Shown piece by piece: positions 1 through 9,020 of a stretch of DNA of 64,000 nt. The first letter of the stretch is position 1; each line of letters opens with the position of its first letter. Under the pieces are notes generated by a model. The model was not told the origin of the DNA. It ran no database searches and was given only the letters and a program-made list of their open reading frames with translations. This DNA comes from Thiohalocapsa sp963698775 (lineage in GTDB: Bacteria > Pseudomonadota > Gammaproteobacteria > Chromatiales > Chromatiaceae), in NCBI GenBank assembly GCA_963698775.1, contig CAVOSE010000010.1, positions 1-64,000 of the forward strand, given 5' to 3'. The position numbers and the translations under genes were made by a program.

Positions 1-95
1 CAAGTCGAAGCGTTAGTGAAGGGATACCTCAGACCCACAGGCGTTTGCACCGAGAACAACCGATTTTGGCGTTGTCTGGGTATCGACCTCAGAGA

Positions 96-2748
96 TCAGA
101 GGTCCGTAGAGTTCTTGGCGATCAAGTAGACCTCGACGCGCCGATTCTGGCTGCGGCCTTGCGCAGTGCCGTTGTCAGCGATGGGCTGTTCTTCGCCCAG
201 ACCCTCAGCGCTAAGCCGGGCCGGATCGACTCCGCGCTCGGTCAGCGCCTGCATAACGGCCTCTGCGCGCTGCCTCGATAGCGCCTGATTGAGCGCGGCA
301 CCCCGGCGCTGTCGGTATGTCCTTCGATGCGGGCAATCAGATCTGGACGCGAGATGAGCTTTTCCGCCATCCGATCTCAAGCTGGGAATCTCTCTGGCTG
401 GCAGGGCTGCGCTTCCGCTCGCAAATTGCAACTGGTCGCCGCCGAGACTGAGCAGGATACCGTTCTCGGTGAGCTGGCCGCCTAGCTCAGCTGCAGTGTC
501 TGCAAGCGACTGCGCCGATTCGGGACCCGCCTCAACGGTCTCGACCGTTGTGACTTCCGCGACGACGGCCGCGGACTCGACCGGCGCGGCGTCGGCGGCA
601 CACGCGCCACCTCAAGCTGCTGCTGTAGGCCTCGCGCTCCTGCGCAGTGCCAGGCCTCGCGAGCAACGATCTTGTCCTGAAGCTCGGCCAACTCCTTCTG
701 ATGCGTCGCCGCGAGCGCCTGTACCCGTTGATCGATCTCGGCATCGGCCGCCCCGCGCTGCGCGCGGACAACGGCCAGTTGTTGCTGCGAGGCCTTGCGT
801 CATTGTCGAGTCTCGCGAGCGCCGCCCTGACTCGCCTATCCGCGTCACGCAATGCCTTCTGGTACTCGAGGCGCGTCGGTCTCGCGTCGCGCTCTTGGGC
901 GGCGGCATCGCGCTGCGCCCGCACCAGGGCCAACTGTTGTTCAAGTGCGGTCCGCTGATTGTCAAGCTTTGCGCGCGCCGCGCTGATCTGTCCCTCCTTG
1001 GCCGCCAATGCGGCCGCGTGCTCCTTGGCCAGCTGCGCCTGCAACGCATCCGCCGCACCGTCACGCTGTTCACGGACCACCTCAAGCTGTTGCTGGAGTG
1101 CGGTGCGCTCTTGGCCAAGTCGCGCCTGCAGCGCCCCAATGCGCGTCTTGGCAGCGTCTAACTCGGCCGCATGGGCCTTGGACAGACGCGTCTCGATCTC
1201 GGACGCAACCGTGTCGCGCTGCGCGCGTACCACCTCAAGTTGCTGTTGCAGGGCAAGGCGCTCTTGTTCCAGGCGCGCCCCCAGCGCGCCGATACGTTGT
1301 TCGGCCATCGCCATTTCCGTTGCGTGCGCCTTGCTTAAGTCCTCCCTGACGTCCGCCGCCATCTCTTCCCGTTGCGCCCGCACCACCGCAAGTTGCTGCT
1401 GCAATGCGGTACTCTCCTGTTCAAGGCGAGCGTGCACCGCGCTGATCCGCCGCTCGGCGGCATCCAGTGCGGCCTGATGCTCCCCACTGACAAACGTTTG
1501 TGGCTTAGCGACATCAGCAGTCGCTGGCTCGGCCAGGGCCTGCTCAAGCTCTTGCCGCAGCGCTGAACGCTCTTGCCGCAAGCCTTCAAGTTCAGCCAAC
1601 AGGTCCTGTTGCTCAGCCAACTGGTTCGGTTCCGACAAACTGGCGGACAGTCCGGACTCTGAGCCCTCCGCTTCAACGCCTTCAGGAGCTGCAGCTACGC
1701 CGGTTTCGGATTCCGCATCTTCCGCGGACTGCCCGCTGGATAGCTTGTTGAGCCGTTCTTGCACCTGCTCAAGCCGCGCCTCCACTTCCTCGATACGTTG
1801 CTGTGCGGCCTCCATTGCCGCCGCATGGCGCTCTTCGATTTGCAACAGGGTGGTCTCGGCCTCCGTCCTGGCTTCATCCCGCTGCAACACTGCGAGGGCA
1901 AGCTGTTGCTCCAATGCCGCGCGTTCATGCCTGGATCGCGCTTCGACCGCCGTCAACCGCAGTTCCGCAGCATTCAATGCCAACGCGAATTGCTTTGTCG
2001 TCTGAAGACCTGGGAGACCAGCGCAAGCTCCGCTCGTAGACGCATCATCCACGCCAGACAGCTGTCCCTCGCTCCGTCGACTGTCCGTTACCAAGCCCTG
2101 AGCGACCGTACCAGCGGCGCTGCTGTCGAGTGTCCGATCCGACAGCATGGCCAGCTTGTCGCTCAGCTCGCCGATGACGGACTCGAGCTCCGTGATCCTC
2201 GCGTCAGCTGCGGTCGAGACCTCCGCCTCAGCGGCGACATCAGCCGCCTCAGACTCGGCATCGACCGACGCTTCCGCGACCGCTTCGGCTTCGGCATCCA
2301 TGTCAGCGTCCGCATCGAGCGGCGTTTCGGCCATTACATCGGCTTCGGGCGAGACATCGACTTCGGGCTCGGGCGCGGCATCCACGTCGGCCGTCTCCAA
2401 CTCCGCGACGGCTTCTGGCGCGCCCTCGTCTTGGGCCACAGTCTCCGCGTTAGCCTCGGTCACCCGCTCCTCAGTCGACTCGGATTGCTGGTTTGTCGCG
2501 TCCGCGGCGGCGGCCGGCTCCGCCGCCTCAGGCTCCGGTGCTTGCGCAGTCAGCGCCTGCACCTCGGTTGCATCAGTCGCCATGGCATCGGCGGACTCGG
2601 CTTCCAAGGCGGCAAGCTCCGCCGGCGACGCCTCGCTGGCTGGCGCGGACTCTTCGGCTGCCGTCGTCTCCGCCGCGGCGGCGTCCGGCTCGGCGGCGAT
2701 GGCAACTGTCTTCCGCAAGGTCCGTCGCTGCCTCCGGCTCTGGCGCAC
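96..2748 (-). CDS. Ala/Glu-rich coiled-coil protein with C-terminal OmpA domain (probable continuation of the PufC-like cytochrome)
   Basis: The frame opens inside the end of the PufC-like gene with no separate start or ribosome site, so it is probably the downstream half of that protein. It starts with about 150 residues rich in Ala, Glu and Pro. A long coiled coil follows, built of near-identical 51-residue units around ARLEQERTALQQQLEVVRAQRD. The last 150 residues, recoverable only across frame breaks near 805, 570, 385 and 290, form an OmpA/MotB-type domain with LQFASGSAAL, IEGHTDSAG, NQALSRQRAEAV and SQNRRVEVYL. These contain the Asp and Arg that bind diaminopimelate in this family. The inferred role is to tether the protein to peptidoglycan in the periplasm. 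Alternatives are a separate OmpA-family gene or a decaying gene; the breaks may be sequence errors. Confidence 0.65.
560..1640 (-). repeat. 153-bp in-frame tandem repeats (51-residue coiled-coil units)
   Basis: At least five, and probably seven, units of about 153 bp follow each other in phase, with unit starts near 1478, 1325, 1172, 1019, 866 and 713. Each encodes a His-Ala start, an RI-x-A-x-x-ARLEQE helix and an ALQQQL-x-VVRAQRD helix. Units 3-6 are closely alike and the outer ones are more diverged. The period suggests expansion by unequal crossing-over. Confidence 0.8.
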
Positions 2749-3910
2749 TCGGCTCCTCCATCGGCTTTAGCCGACCCGGAATGACGCCCGCTAGGGACGG
2801 ATAATCGCCGAGCATGCTGACGCCGAACAGCGGCTTATAGGCACCCTTGTGGCAGGTCGCACAGGCGGCCTTCGGTGCGTCGCCCCCGGGGCCCAGTCGG
2901 TGCTCTGGATAGAGCGGTTTTAACGGCTCAAGATAGTCCCCGTTGATAGCGCGCACCATGCGGATGCCGTGCCAGGCCGTCACACGTTGGGGGCTGCTCT
3001 GGTCCCACGCACCCATCGCCCGCGTGTGATGGCAATAGGTGCAGTTCACGCCCAGGGATTTGGACATGTACATCATCAACGAGTAGGTCCACTCGGTCTG
3101 CTTGATCGACTGCCGGTTTCCATAGGGCAACGCGGAAGTGCCCTGAACCGCGATTTGGGTGTCGGCGGCAAGAAACGGCGTCAGCGGGTCGAACGGCAGG
3201 GAGCTGTTGCCGTTGATCTTCACGCCCGCGGTGTTTTGCCCCGCCTTGTTGCCCGAGATGCCAGCAGAGGGCGTCTTCGGTTGCGGGGTCGTGAACCAGA
3301 TATCGGACGGCACGTTCTTACCGCGATGGCACGTCCAGCAGGTGACGCCGGTATTGACGACATGAGACTTCCAGTTGGTGTTGATCTCGCGCGTCATGAG
3401 GAGCATGTTGCGGGACACAACCTTCGTGTACTTCTCGTCAGACGCGAGGTTCTCGACATTGTGGCAGTACTCGCAACCCTGCTCCGGTGCGACCCAGGTC
3501 GAGATCGCCTGCATCAGACGGGCGAACTCCAGGGCGTTCAGGTCGGTCAGCACCTGGACGTTCTCATTCACCTCGGTCGCCATCGGTATGGCGGGATCGT
3601 AAGGATCGCTCAGCTCCGGCGGAGGAATCTCGTTGAGCTTGGCCGCTGCCGCCACCTGGCTCGGCGTGTAGTACTGGATCGTTCCTGTACCTCGATAGCC
3701 ACGCTGAACACTATCCGTTCGCTCGCACCCCGACAACAGCACGAGACCGCAGGCGCACAGGGCCGTCAAAATCCTGCTGAAACGCCCTCTGCGCGCGGCC
3801 CTATCGCTGGCGATTGGCGGCGTCTTCACGGAAAGCGAACGCACTGCCGCGGGCATTGTAGGGGTCTGTCCTAGCGGCGCAGTCACGGATTTGCCTGGAA
3901 TTTGCGGCAT
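2573..3910 (-). CDS. pufC: PufC-like photosynthetic reaction-centre tetrahaem cytochrome c
   Basis: In the family this lipoprotein sits on the periplasmic face of the type II reaction centre and passes electrons from HiPIP or cytochrome c to the special pair. Four c-type haem motifs are present: CEYCH (146), CWTCH (191), CTYCH (290) and CATCH (350). A lipobox LLSGC has its Cys at 62. The surrounding sequence (INTNW, NCTYCH, WHGIRMVR, KPLFGVS) matches PufC. The start at 3910 is backed by AGGAGG 10 bases upstream, which leaves an unusually long 40-residue arm before the signal peptide. After KPMEEPSAPEPEAATD the frame breaks near 2710; removing one base runs it into the coiled-coil/OmpA frame. 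pufL and pufM are not adjacent, which is odd for pufC, so this may be a paralogue with a different partner. Confidence 0.85.
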   Translation of the reverse strand: MPQIPGKSVTAPLGQTPTMPAAVRSLSVKTPPIASDRAARRGRFSRILTALCACGLVLLSGCERTDSVQRGYRGTGTIQYYTPSQVAAAAKLNEIPPPELSDPYDPAIPMATEVNENVQVLTDLNALEFARLMQAISTWVAPEQGCEYCHNVENLASDEKYTKVVSRNMLLMTREINTNWKSHVVNTGVTCWTCHRGKNVPSDIWFTTPQPKTPSAGISGNKAGQNTAGVKINGNSSLPFDPLTPFLAADTQIAVQGTSALPYGNRQSIKQTEWTYSLMMYMSKSLGVNCTYCHHTRAMGAWDQSSPQRVTAWHGIRMVRAINGDYLEPLKPLYPEHRLGPGGDAPKAACATCHKGAYKPLFGVSMLGDYPSLAGVIPGRLKPMEEPSAPEPEAATDLAEDSCHRRRAGRRRGGDDGSRRVRASQRGVAGGACRLGSRVRRCHGD

Positions 3911-3998
3911 CTCTTATAACCTCCTAATGGATGGGTAGCCAGCAGTCAACACAGCAACTTCGGCTGAGCCGCATTGGCCTTATCGGTCGTTTTTATCG

Positions 3999-4036
3999 GA
4001 GGCATGACATGCCTCAGGTGTCAGCCTACCCTGACA
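3999..4036. promoter_or_regulatory. Palindrome and TGTC-N10-GACA site upstream of pufC-like gene
   Basis: A perfect 17-bp palindrome, GAGGCATG-A-CATGCCTC (3999-4015), is followed at once by TGTC-N10-GACA (4019-4036). The second matches the form bound by PpsR/CrtJ photosynthesis repressors (TGT-N12-ACA). Both lie 90-125 bases upstream of the cytochrome start. Regulation by PpsR is inferred from the motif only. Confidence 0.4.
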
Positions 4037-4407
4037 TTGAGGATTGTCAAAATTGATGGTCAAGGGAATGACCCACGACAACCGATTGCCCGATTGCAGC
4101 AAACGACGGGGCAAAATAAACGCCGGCTCGCATGCCGCGCCGTCGCGGTCCCGACGCTCAGATTGGCCGGTCACGTTAATAGTGCTATCGCTGGGACGGC
4201 GACTGGCGCCGACGAAAACCAACGAAATACGTTGGAATACCTTTAAGGCAGGCGGAAGGGTGCGTGCGTGCCGGCCCTCGTGGCCGCTACACCAACCAGT
4301 TGCAGAGGATGCGTAGGCCACTGACCTGGGCCGAGTGTTGCCAAACTTTCGAATACGTCGCGAGGAGGGCGCATGGGCGACCCTATGAACGGACGATCGA
4401 TGGGGAG
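4037..4407. other. Intergenic gap between hip and pufC-like gene
   Basis: I see no supported gene here. The open frames on both strands lack family signals and ribosome sites. The stretch probably holds the promoter of the pufC-like gene. Confidence 0.5.
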
Positions 4408-4436
4408 GCGTCGGCCTGTAGGAATTAGGCCGACGC
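4408..4436 (-). terminator. Hairpin after hip
   Basis: Perfect 10-bp arms GCGTCGGCCT / AGGCCGACGC with a 9-base loop lie 7 bases after the hip stop codon. There is no T-run, so it may be a 3' stabiliser or Rho-type end rather than an intrinsic terminator. It suggests hip and the pufC-like gene are separate transcripts. Confidence 0.5.
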
Positions 4437-4442
4437 AACAAA

Positions 4443-4769
4443 TCAGGCAGCGCCTTTCGGTTTGAAGTTGCGGCACCAGCCGGTGGGCGGGACAAGACGC
4501 TTGCCAAAGAACGAACAGGGCCCGAGTTCATCACCATCGGCCCCGGAGTACAACTGACACTTGGCGCAGTTCTGGTCAGTCGTATGCTTCGGGTATTTTG
4601 CCTGATCAACATCCTCTGTCTTCAGTCGAAAGCCCATGGACTTCGCGTAGGCGTCGTCCTCGGTCAGCGCCGGCTTCGCGTCCGCGGCGCTAGCGAAACG
4701 ACTCAGCGCTAACGCCGACGTGCCGGCAGCCACCTGAAACATGAATCTGCGACGATTACATGAACTCAT
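4443..4769 (-). CDS. hip: High-potential iron-sulfur protein (HiPIP)
   Basis: This is a small periplasmic [4Fe-4S] electron carrier that in purple sulfur bacteria donates electrons to the reaction-centre cytochrome. The 108-residue precursor begins with a Tat-type signal (NRRRFMFQVAAG, cut after ASA). The four cluster cysteines are in CAKCQLY, GPCSFF and GWCRNF, in the spacing of the family. The frame is intact. It follows soxYZ and precedes the pufC-like gene on the same strand, so carrier and likely acceptor are neighbours. Confidence 0.95.
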   Translation of the reverse strand: MSSCNRRRFMFQVAAGTSALALSRFASAADAKPALTEDDAYAKSMGFRLKTEDVDQAKYPKHTTDQNCAKCQLYSGADGDELGPCSFFGKRLVPPTGWCRNFKPKGAA

Positions 4770-4950
4770 CTTCTTTTACTCCTCGATTGATGGTTTTAAG
4801 ACTTGGTCGATGGGCGTGACCACCGGACCACCGCTTCGCGGTCGGCCGGTATACAACGTCTTCAGTGCCCCCGGGTTGCTGCCGACCCTGACCAAAGAGG
4901 CCGGCAGGGGTCCAATATCCGTGACCGCGAAGCCGGTTCAATTGATCCGA

Positions 4951-5259
4951 TCAACTGATTCGGGCCTCGTCGGTCCGTTGCTCTCCCGTGTTGTCTCGCC
5001 AAGTGACCCGAATGCGATCCCCCGACCGACCGCCGACGAAGCGAAAAGACAGGAGCGGGTCCTTGGCGACTGCAATACTCAGCTTTGCCTCGAGAACGAT
5101 GCGTTCTTCACACCAAATCTGAGCATCCGTGATGTAGTGCGCAGGGACCACCCCCGAGGCATCGGTTCGCAGTCCGGTCTCCATCGGATGCGGCATCAGC
5201 ACCAACACCTCGGTTCGACCCTCGCGTACCTTTGCCCGTATGCGGATGGCGGCGACCAT
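4951..5259 (-). CDS. soxZ: Thiosulfate oxidation carrier protein SoxZ
   Basis: SoxZ pairs with SoxY in the periplasm; the SoxYZ complex carries sulfur intermediates on a SoxY cysteine during thiosulfate oxidation. The 102-residue protein shows family features: IRIRAKVREG-TEVLVLMPHPMETG near the N-terminus, HYITD, and a C-terminal beta-sandwich ending in VTWRDNTGEQRTDEARIS. There is no signal peptide, as expected because SoxZ is exported with SoxY. It lies 80 bases after soxY. The frame is intact. Confidence 0.93.
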   Translation of the reverse strand: MVAAIRIRAKVREGRTEVLVLMPHPMETGLRTDASGVVPAHYITDAQIWCEERIVLEAKLSIAVAKDPLLSFRFVGGRSGDRIRVTWRDNTGEQRTDEARIS

Positions 5260-5339
5260 TGCGTTTTCTTACACTCCAGTCTTCGTAGGCTGTCCCCGTC
5301 ACACCGGGCTATTGGGCCCGCGGTGTTTGGGCCTCCGAC

Positions 5340-5852
5340 TCAGGCGCACCCGCCAACAGTCACTTGAGTGGATTTTGACGCCCAATACAGCTTATCCCGC
5401 GCCCGCACAACGCCAAAGACCTCGCTGCTCCGAGCGAGCTTCAAATTCACTGACACGCTTGCGTCCGTGCCGACTGGGATCGAGAAGGCGGCAGCGAAAG
5501 GAAAGGGATTCGACTCCGCCAGGACATAAATATCCTGTACCTCGGCTAACGACGATGCCACTGCAACCCGAACGTTTGCTCCGTTCTCGGCCAGCTCAGG
5601 CGTAGTGATCGACACTTCATCGTGGTCTGCTGGCGTTCCACCCAAGCGCGCGAGCACGTCGCCCATCCGAGTCAATTGAAATAGGCCGTCATCGGGCAGC
5701 GCCGCAGCGTGGCCTGGAATAAGCCCGCAGCCGATCAGCGCAACGACAGTTGCATGGTGAAAAAAAGAGCGTCGATTCAGATCTTCGACCCACAAGGAAG
5801 GATCAGCCTCACTAGCACGCGAAGCGAACGGACGTCCGTCGCGAGGCATCAT
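5340..5852 (-). CDS. soxY: Thiosulfate oxidation sulfur-carrier protein SoxY
   Basis: SoxY binds thiosulfate-derived sulfur through a cysteine in a C-terminal swinging arm. A Tat signal (NRRSFFHHATVVALIG) lies near residue 27. The mature part shows ITTPELAENGANVRV and the typical FPFAAAF segment. The protein ends VTVGGCA, while the family usually ends GGCGG, so the carrier Cys is present but the arm is one residue shorter and ends in Ala. The start overlaps the stop of the upstream DUF1566 gene (ATGATG), indicating translational coupling; a start closer to the Tat motif is also possible. Confidence 0.9.
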   Translation of the reverse strand: MMPRDGRPFASRASEADPSLWVEDLNRRSFFHHATVVALIGCGLIPGHAAALPDDGLFQLTRMGDVLARLGGTPADHDEVSITTPELAENGANVRVAVASSLAEVQDIYVLAESNPFPFAAAFSIPVGTDASVSVNLKLARSSEVFGVVRARDKLYWASKSTQVTVGGCA

Positions 5853-6380
5853 TGGGCCGTTCGCACCAAACGAACATGATTGAGCTCGTCTTTATCCATC
5901 CGCTGCACGCCGTCGGGCCCGAAGCTCAATGCATAGACGGTGTCGTCTGACTCGTCACCTGGTCGCCCTGTCACCGTCCAGAAAGATTCCGCCGGCGTGC
6001 TTGGAAAAACCGTCAGGTTGATCCGCGGGTCCTGACACTGACGTTCAATGATCATCGCCAGATCCGGTAGCTTGGGTAGCCGCCAATCGCTGAAAAAGAA
6101 CGAGCCGTCGCCATTGATACCCTCTGCCACTGCCTGCGCCGACCTCCCAATCGATGCTTGACGAGTCGCCCACACAATCGCCATCCTGCCACGTTTGACC
6201 AACGGAGCAGCGCATCCACATCAGACCCGATGCTGTGTCAGTCACGGTGCCGTCGCCATTATCCTGAAACCGCTCAGTGGGGGCGGAGAGTGGAAACTGA
6301 CTGACATCACAGCGCTGCTCGGCGACGGCAGGACCGACGCCGAAGGCTAACAACATGCAATAAGCCGAACGCATCTTCAT
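5849..6380 (-). CDS. Secreted DUF1566 (Lcl-type) domain protein, frame broken
   Basis: An N-terminal signal peptide (MKMRSAYCMLLAFGVGPAVA) is followed by RFQDNGDGTVTDTASGLMWMR, typical of DUF1566 proteins. The second half, in another frame from about 6150, reads GDGSFFFSDWRLPKLPDLAMIIE and ends with GPDGVQRMDKDELNHVRLVR, also typical of the family. The two halves are joined by a single frame break. The function of the family is unknown. The gene is coupled to soxY by a stop-start overlap, which suggests it is made together with the Sox carrier. Confidence 0.75.
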
Positions 6381-6475
6381 GAAACAATCTGCGCCGTGCT
6401 AATCTCTGGGGTAGTCCCTTACCCCGACTTCGCTTGAAACCACCGGCCGCCCGTGGACCGGTAGCTTGACTTGCG

Positions 6476-7015
6476 CTACGGCATATTGGTCGGAACGTAA
6501 GACTTCGTGTCGACCCCGAGCTCGGTCGGACCGTCCGGGCGCTTGAAGCCGGTGCCGAAGTCGACGGGATTGGCCGCCGTCTGCTCCGACGCAAGCCCGG
6601 TCCTGATCGGCTGGCCGCGATGCAGGTACATCGCATAAGCCTTTAGCGCTGTCATCTCGTCACCATTCGGATCGAGCCGCTCGCCAAGCTGCGGATTCTC
6701 GATGCACCAGTTCACCATCTCCTGCCAAGGCACCACCTTGCCGTACATGGTCATGTATTTCGGAAAGGTCTGCGGGTTGCTGGCGGCGGTGTCCGGGTGA
6801 CAGTTGCCACAGGCGAGACCATTCGTGGTCATGCTGGGCTTACTGCCATGCCACATGTCGTATCCCTGCTGAGCCGACGCATACAGCGCATCCATCTGCT
6901 GCTGCAGCTCCTCGTCAGTGAATGGGGGACGTGCAAATGCGACACTGGCCGCGACCAGTGCAGAAGCAGTGACACAGGCGGTGACGACTCGACGGGTGTT
7001 CATCGTTTTTCTCAC
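6476..7015 (-). CDS. Periplasmic monohaem cytochrome c
   Basis: A 179-residue precursor with a signal peptide ending in AFA and one haem site, CGNCH at about residue 73, within GLACGNCHPDTAASNPQTFPKY. The later segment VPWQEMVNWCIENPQLGERLDPNGDEMTALKAYAMYL resembles cytochromes of the SoxA/TsdA class that act on sulfur compounds, but I cannot place it in a named subfamily. The GTG start at 7015 is preceded by GGAGGAG; the ATG at 7003 is the alternative. It sits 15 bases after the metallophosphoesterase gene, so the two are probably co-transcribed. Confidence 0.8.
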   Translation of the reverse strand: MRKTMNTRRVVTACVTASALVAASVAFARPPFTDEELQQQMDALYASAQQGYDMWHGSKPSMTTNGLACGNCHPDTAASNPQTFPKYMTMYGKVVPWQEMVNWCIENPQLGERLDPNGDEMTALKAYAMYLHRGQPIRTGLASEQTAANPVDFGTGFKRPDGPTELGVDTKSYVPTNMP

Positions 7016-7029
7016 TTTGACTCCTCCAG

Positions 7030-8050
7030 TTAGACCTTAAAGCCGTCTTTCATGAACGGCGTCAGCGTGCCGTCTTCGAAAGGCTGGTAATGCACCATTC
7101 CGCCCTCACCGCTCAAGTCAATGATTTGGGTGCCCTGGCCATCGGTCGCGATCGATGGATCATGGCGGTTGCTGCGCGTCTCCGGGAAGGCCAGGTCAAC
7201 CGGCGGGTAAGGCCACGGCCATGACGTGCTCATCGCTGCGACGGAAGACATGTTGCCGATCTTGTTGAACAGCGTCTGGTGCACGTGACCGTGATACGAC
7301 ATCACGTGATCGAATTTCGACAGGATCTCGCGGATCTCGGGGGCATCGGAGGTCTGGAAGTTCCACCGTGGGTAGTAGTCCCATAATGGGGAGTGGGTGA
7401 AGACGACGATGGCTGTATCGGGCGCGAGGTCTTTGACATCGTTCTTCAGCCATTCCAGCTGCTTCGCGTGCACACCCCAGGGACCGGCGATGGGGCTTTC
7501 CAACATCTCCATCACCGCCATGCGCTCGCGCGGGGTCATCCCCGGACCGGTCCAGAAATCCTCGACCAGGATCGAGTTCATGCCGATGAAATGCACGCCC
7601 TTGTGGTCGAACGACCAGGTCTCATCGCCGAACAGGCCACGCCATGCATCGCCCATGTCCACGTACCAGTCGTGTTCGCCGGGGATGATCTTGAGCGGCA
7701 CCTTGAGGCCATCGAGAATCTTTTTCCCCTTCACCAAGCTGGTCTTCGGTTCCGTTTTGCGCCACGTCACCGCCAAACAGGACGAAATCGGGCTGCGGGG
7801 TCATGGCGTTGACCTGCGCAACCGCATCTGCGAGCTGGGCATCGAACTTATGATTGTCGTCGCTGTACAGGTGGGCATCGCTAATGATCGCGAAACGGAA
7901 CGGATCGACTCCGCGCTTGCCGGTCGTCGCGCGGACGATGTCGACAACACCCAAGTTGATGCCGACGGCCTGTGCGACCAGTGTCGTCAACCCCGCCTTA
8001 CCCGCGAAGCCCAGGAAATTACGCCTACTCTGGTTCTCGATATCAGACAT
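7030..8050 (-). CDS. Tat-exported metallophosphoesterase, frame broken
   Basis: A Tat-like signal (SRRNFLGFAGKAGLTTLVA) is followed by calcineurin-type phosphoesterase motifs: IISDAHLYSDDN, FGGDVAQNG, PGEHDWY (in place of GNHD), FTHSPLW and YHGHVHQ. These residues would bind two metal ions. The two open frames meet near 7755; removing one base in a G/A-rich run (GAAGGGGAAAA) joins LGEG to KKILDGL. The start at 8050 has GGAG upstream. It is distinct from SoxB, the usual Sox phosphoesterase-like hydrolase, though it begins the run leading to soxYZ. The substrate is unknown. Confidence 0.8.
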
Positions 8051-9020
8051 TTGTTTTCTCTCCACCTCTTTTGGTCGACGCGATCAGGTAGCCGCGTCGT
8101 TTACTGTTAAAACCCAAACGCACTCCGCTCTTCAGACACCGGTGCTTTTCGGGGCCGCCTGTGTTTATTCCGGCCGGATTTTCATGGCAGCAGCGCTGCC
8201 GCGAAACAGGTTTGCGCTCCGAGGTCTTCTTCGCCAGCGCTCGCTATAATTCAGTGAGTCGCGACGAAGCATCGAGTGCGCCAGGTCGTTTCACCGGACA
8301 AGCCTATCGACCCGGTAGTATCAGCCTATCGGATTCAACCATATTGACCACTAGTGTCGTGTTAATGCGCCCAGTGCGCGAGAGCCGATGATTGCGGTCT
8401 GGCCCGGCGCTGGTCCCATGCTGCACTGTTGTAGTTATCCCGCATCCGAATGCGATTGGCGTTAGGCGTCCAGCTTGAGTGCAGTCACGTTTCTTGCGAA
8501 AGTCTCAATACATAGCAGTGGCGAGGATAATAGTGCCGTAAAAATTCGTGTCAAGGGCTAGCCGAAAAATTTTTTATCACAACGACTACATGATTTTATC
8601 ATCGGAATTTTCATCAGTTAATTAAGTTAGAAAATTATAATACAAAGGCAAATAGAACCTCGCCGCAGGCCCTAAGTCGCCTGGGTAGTATCCACAATTA
8701 GGATCACAAAATCATCGTAGCCAAGTACGCTTTCCTAGTTAGAGCGGCAGCAAATACAGCAAACCATTATATTAGCGAATCGTTTATTACGCTGACTTCG
8801 TCGGAACCGTTTCGATTTCGTCAACAATCGATCTCGTGTTCCGTGCGTCGCGAACAGTGCGTTGTCAGGGCTGCCAATCCTGGCGATGCCCGGCCAAGCC
8901 ATCCTGACGACTTACTCGTGGGCCGATGTGGTTGGAACTTTGATCGGATCTCCCTGTCCACCGCCTAGTCCACGCTTTAGCGGGTGCAGAGCGACACCAC
9001 GTGCGTACCGGGAGGGAAAT
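8051..9020. other. Long intergenic region with an AT-rich core
   Basis: Nearly 1 kb without a supported gene. It must contain the promoter of the minus-strand electron-transfer run and that of the plus-strand hydroxylase. From about 8550 to 8660 the sequence is strikingly AT-rich (AAAATTTTTTAT, AGTTAATTAAGTT, AAAATTATAAT) compared with the surroundings. I see no tRNA, rRNA or family-like frame in it. Confidence 0.6.

Noticed and set aside
959..2784. Long plus-strand ORFs opposite the coiled-coil gene
   Set aside because: They mirror the repetitive GC-rich coding strand, are Ser/Arg/Cys-rich and have no start signals.
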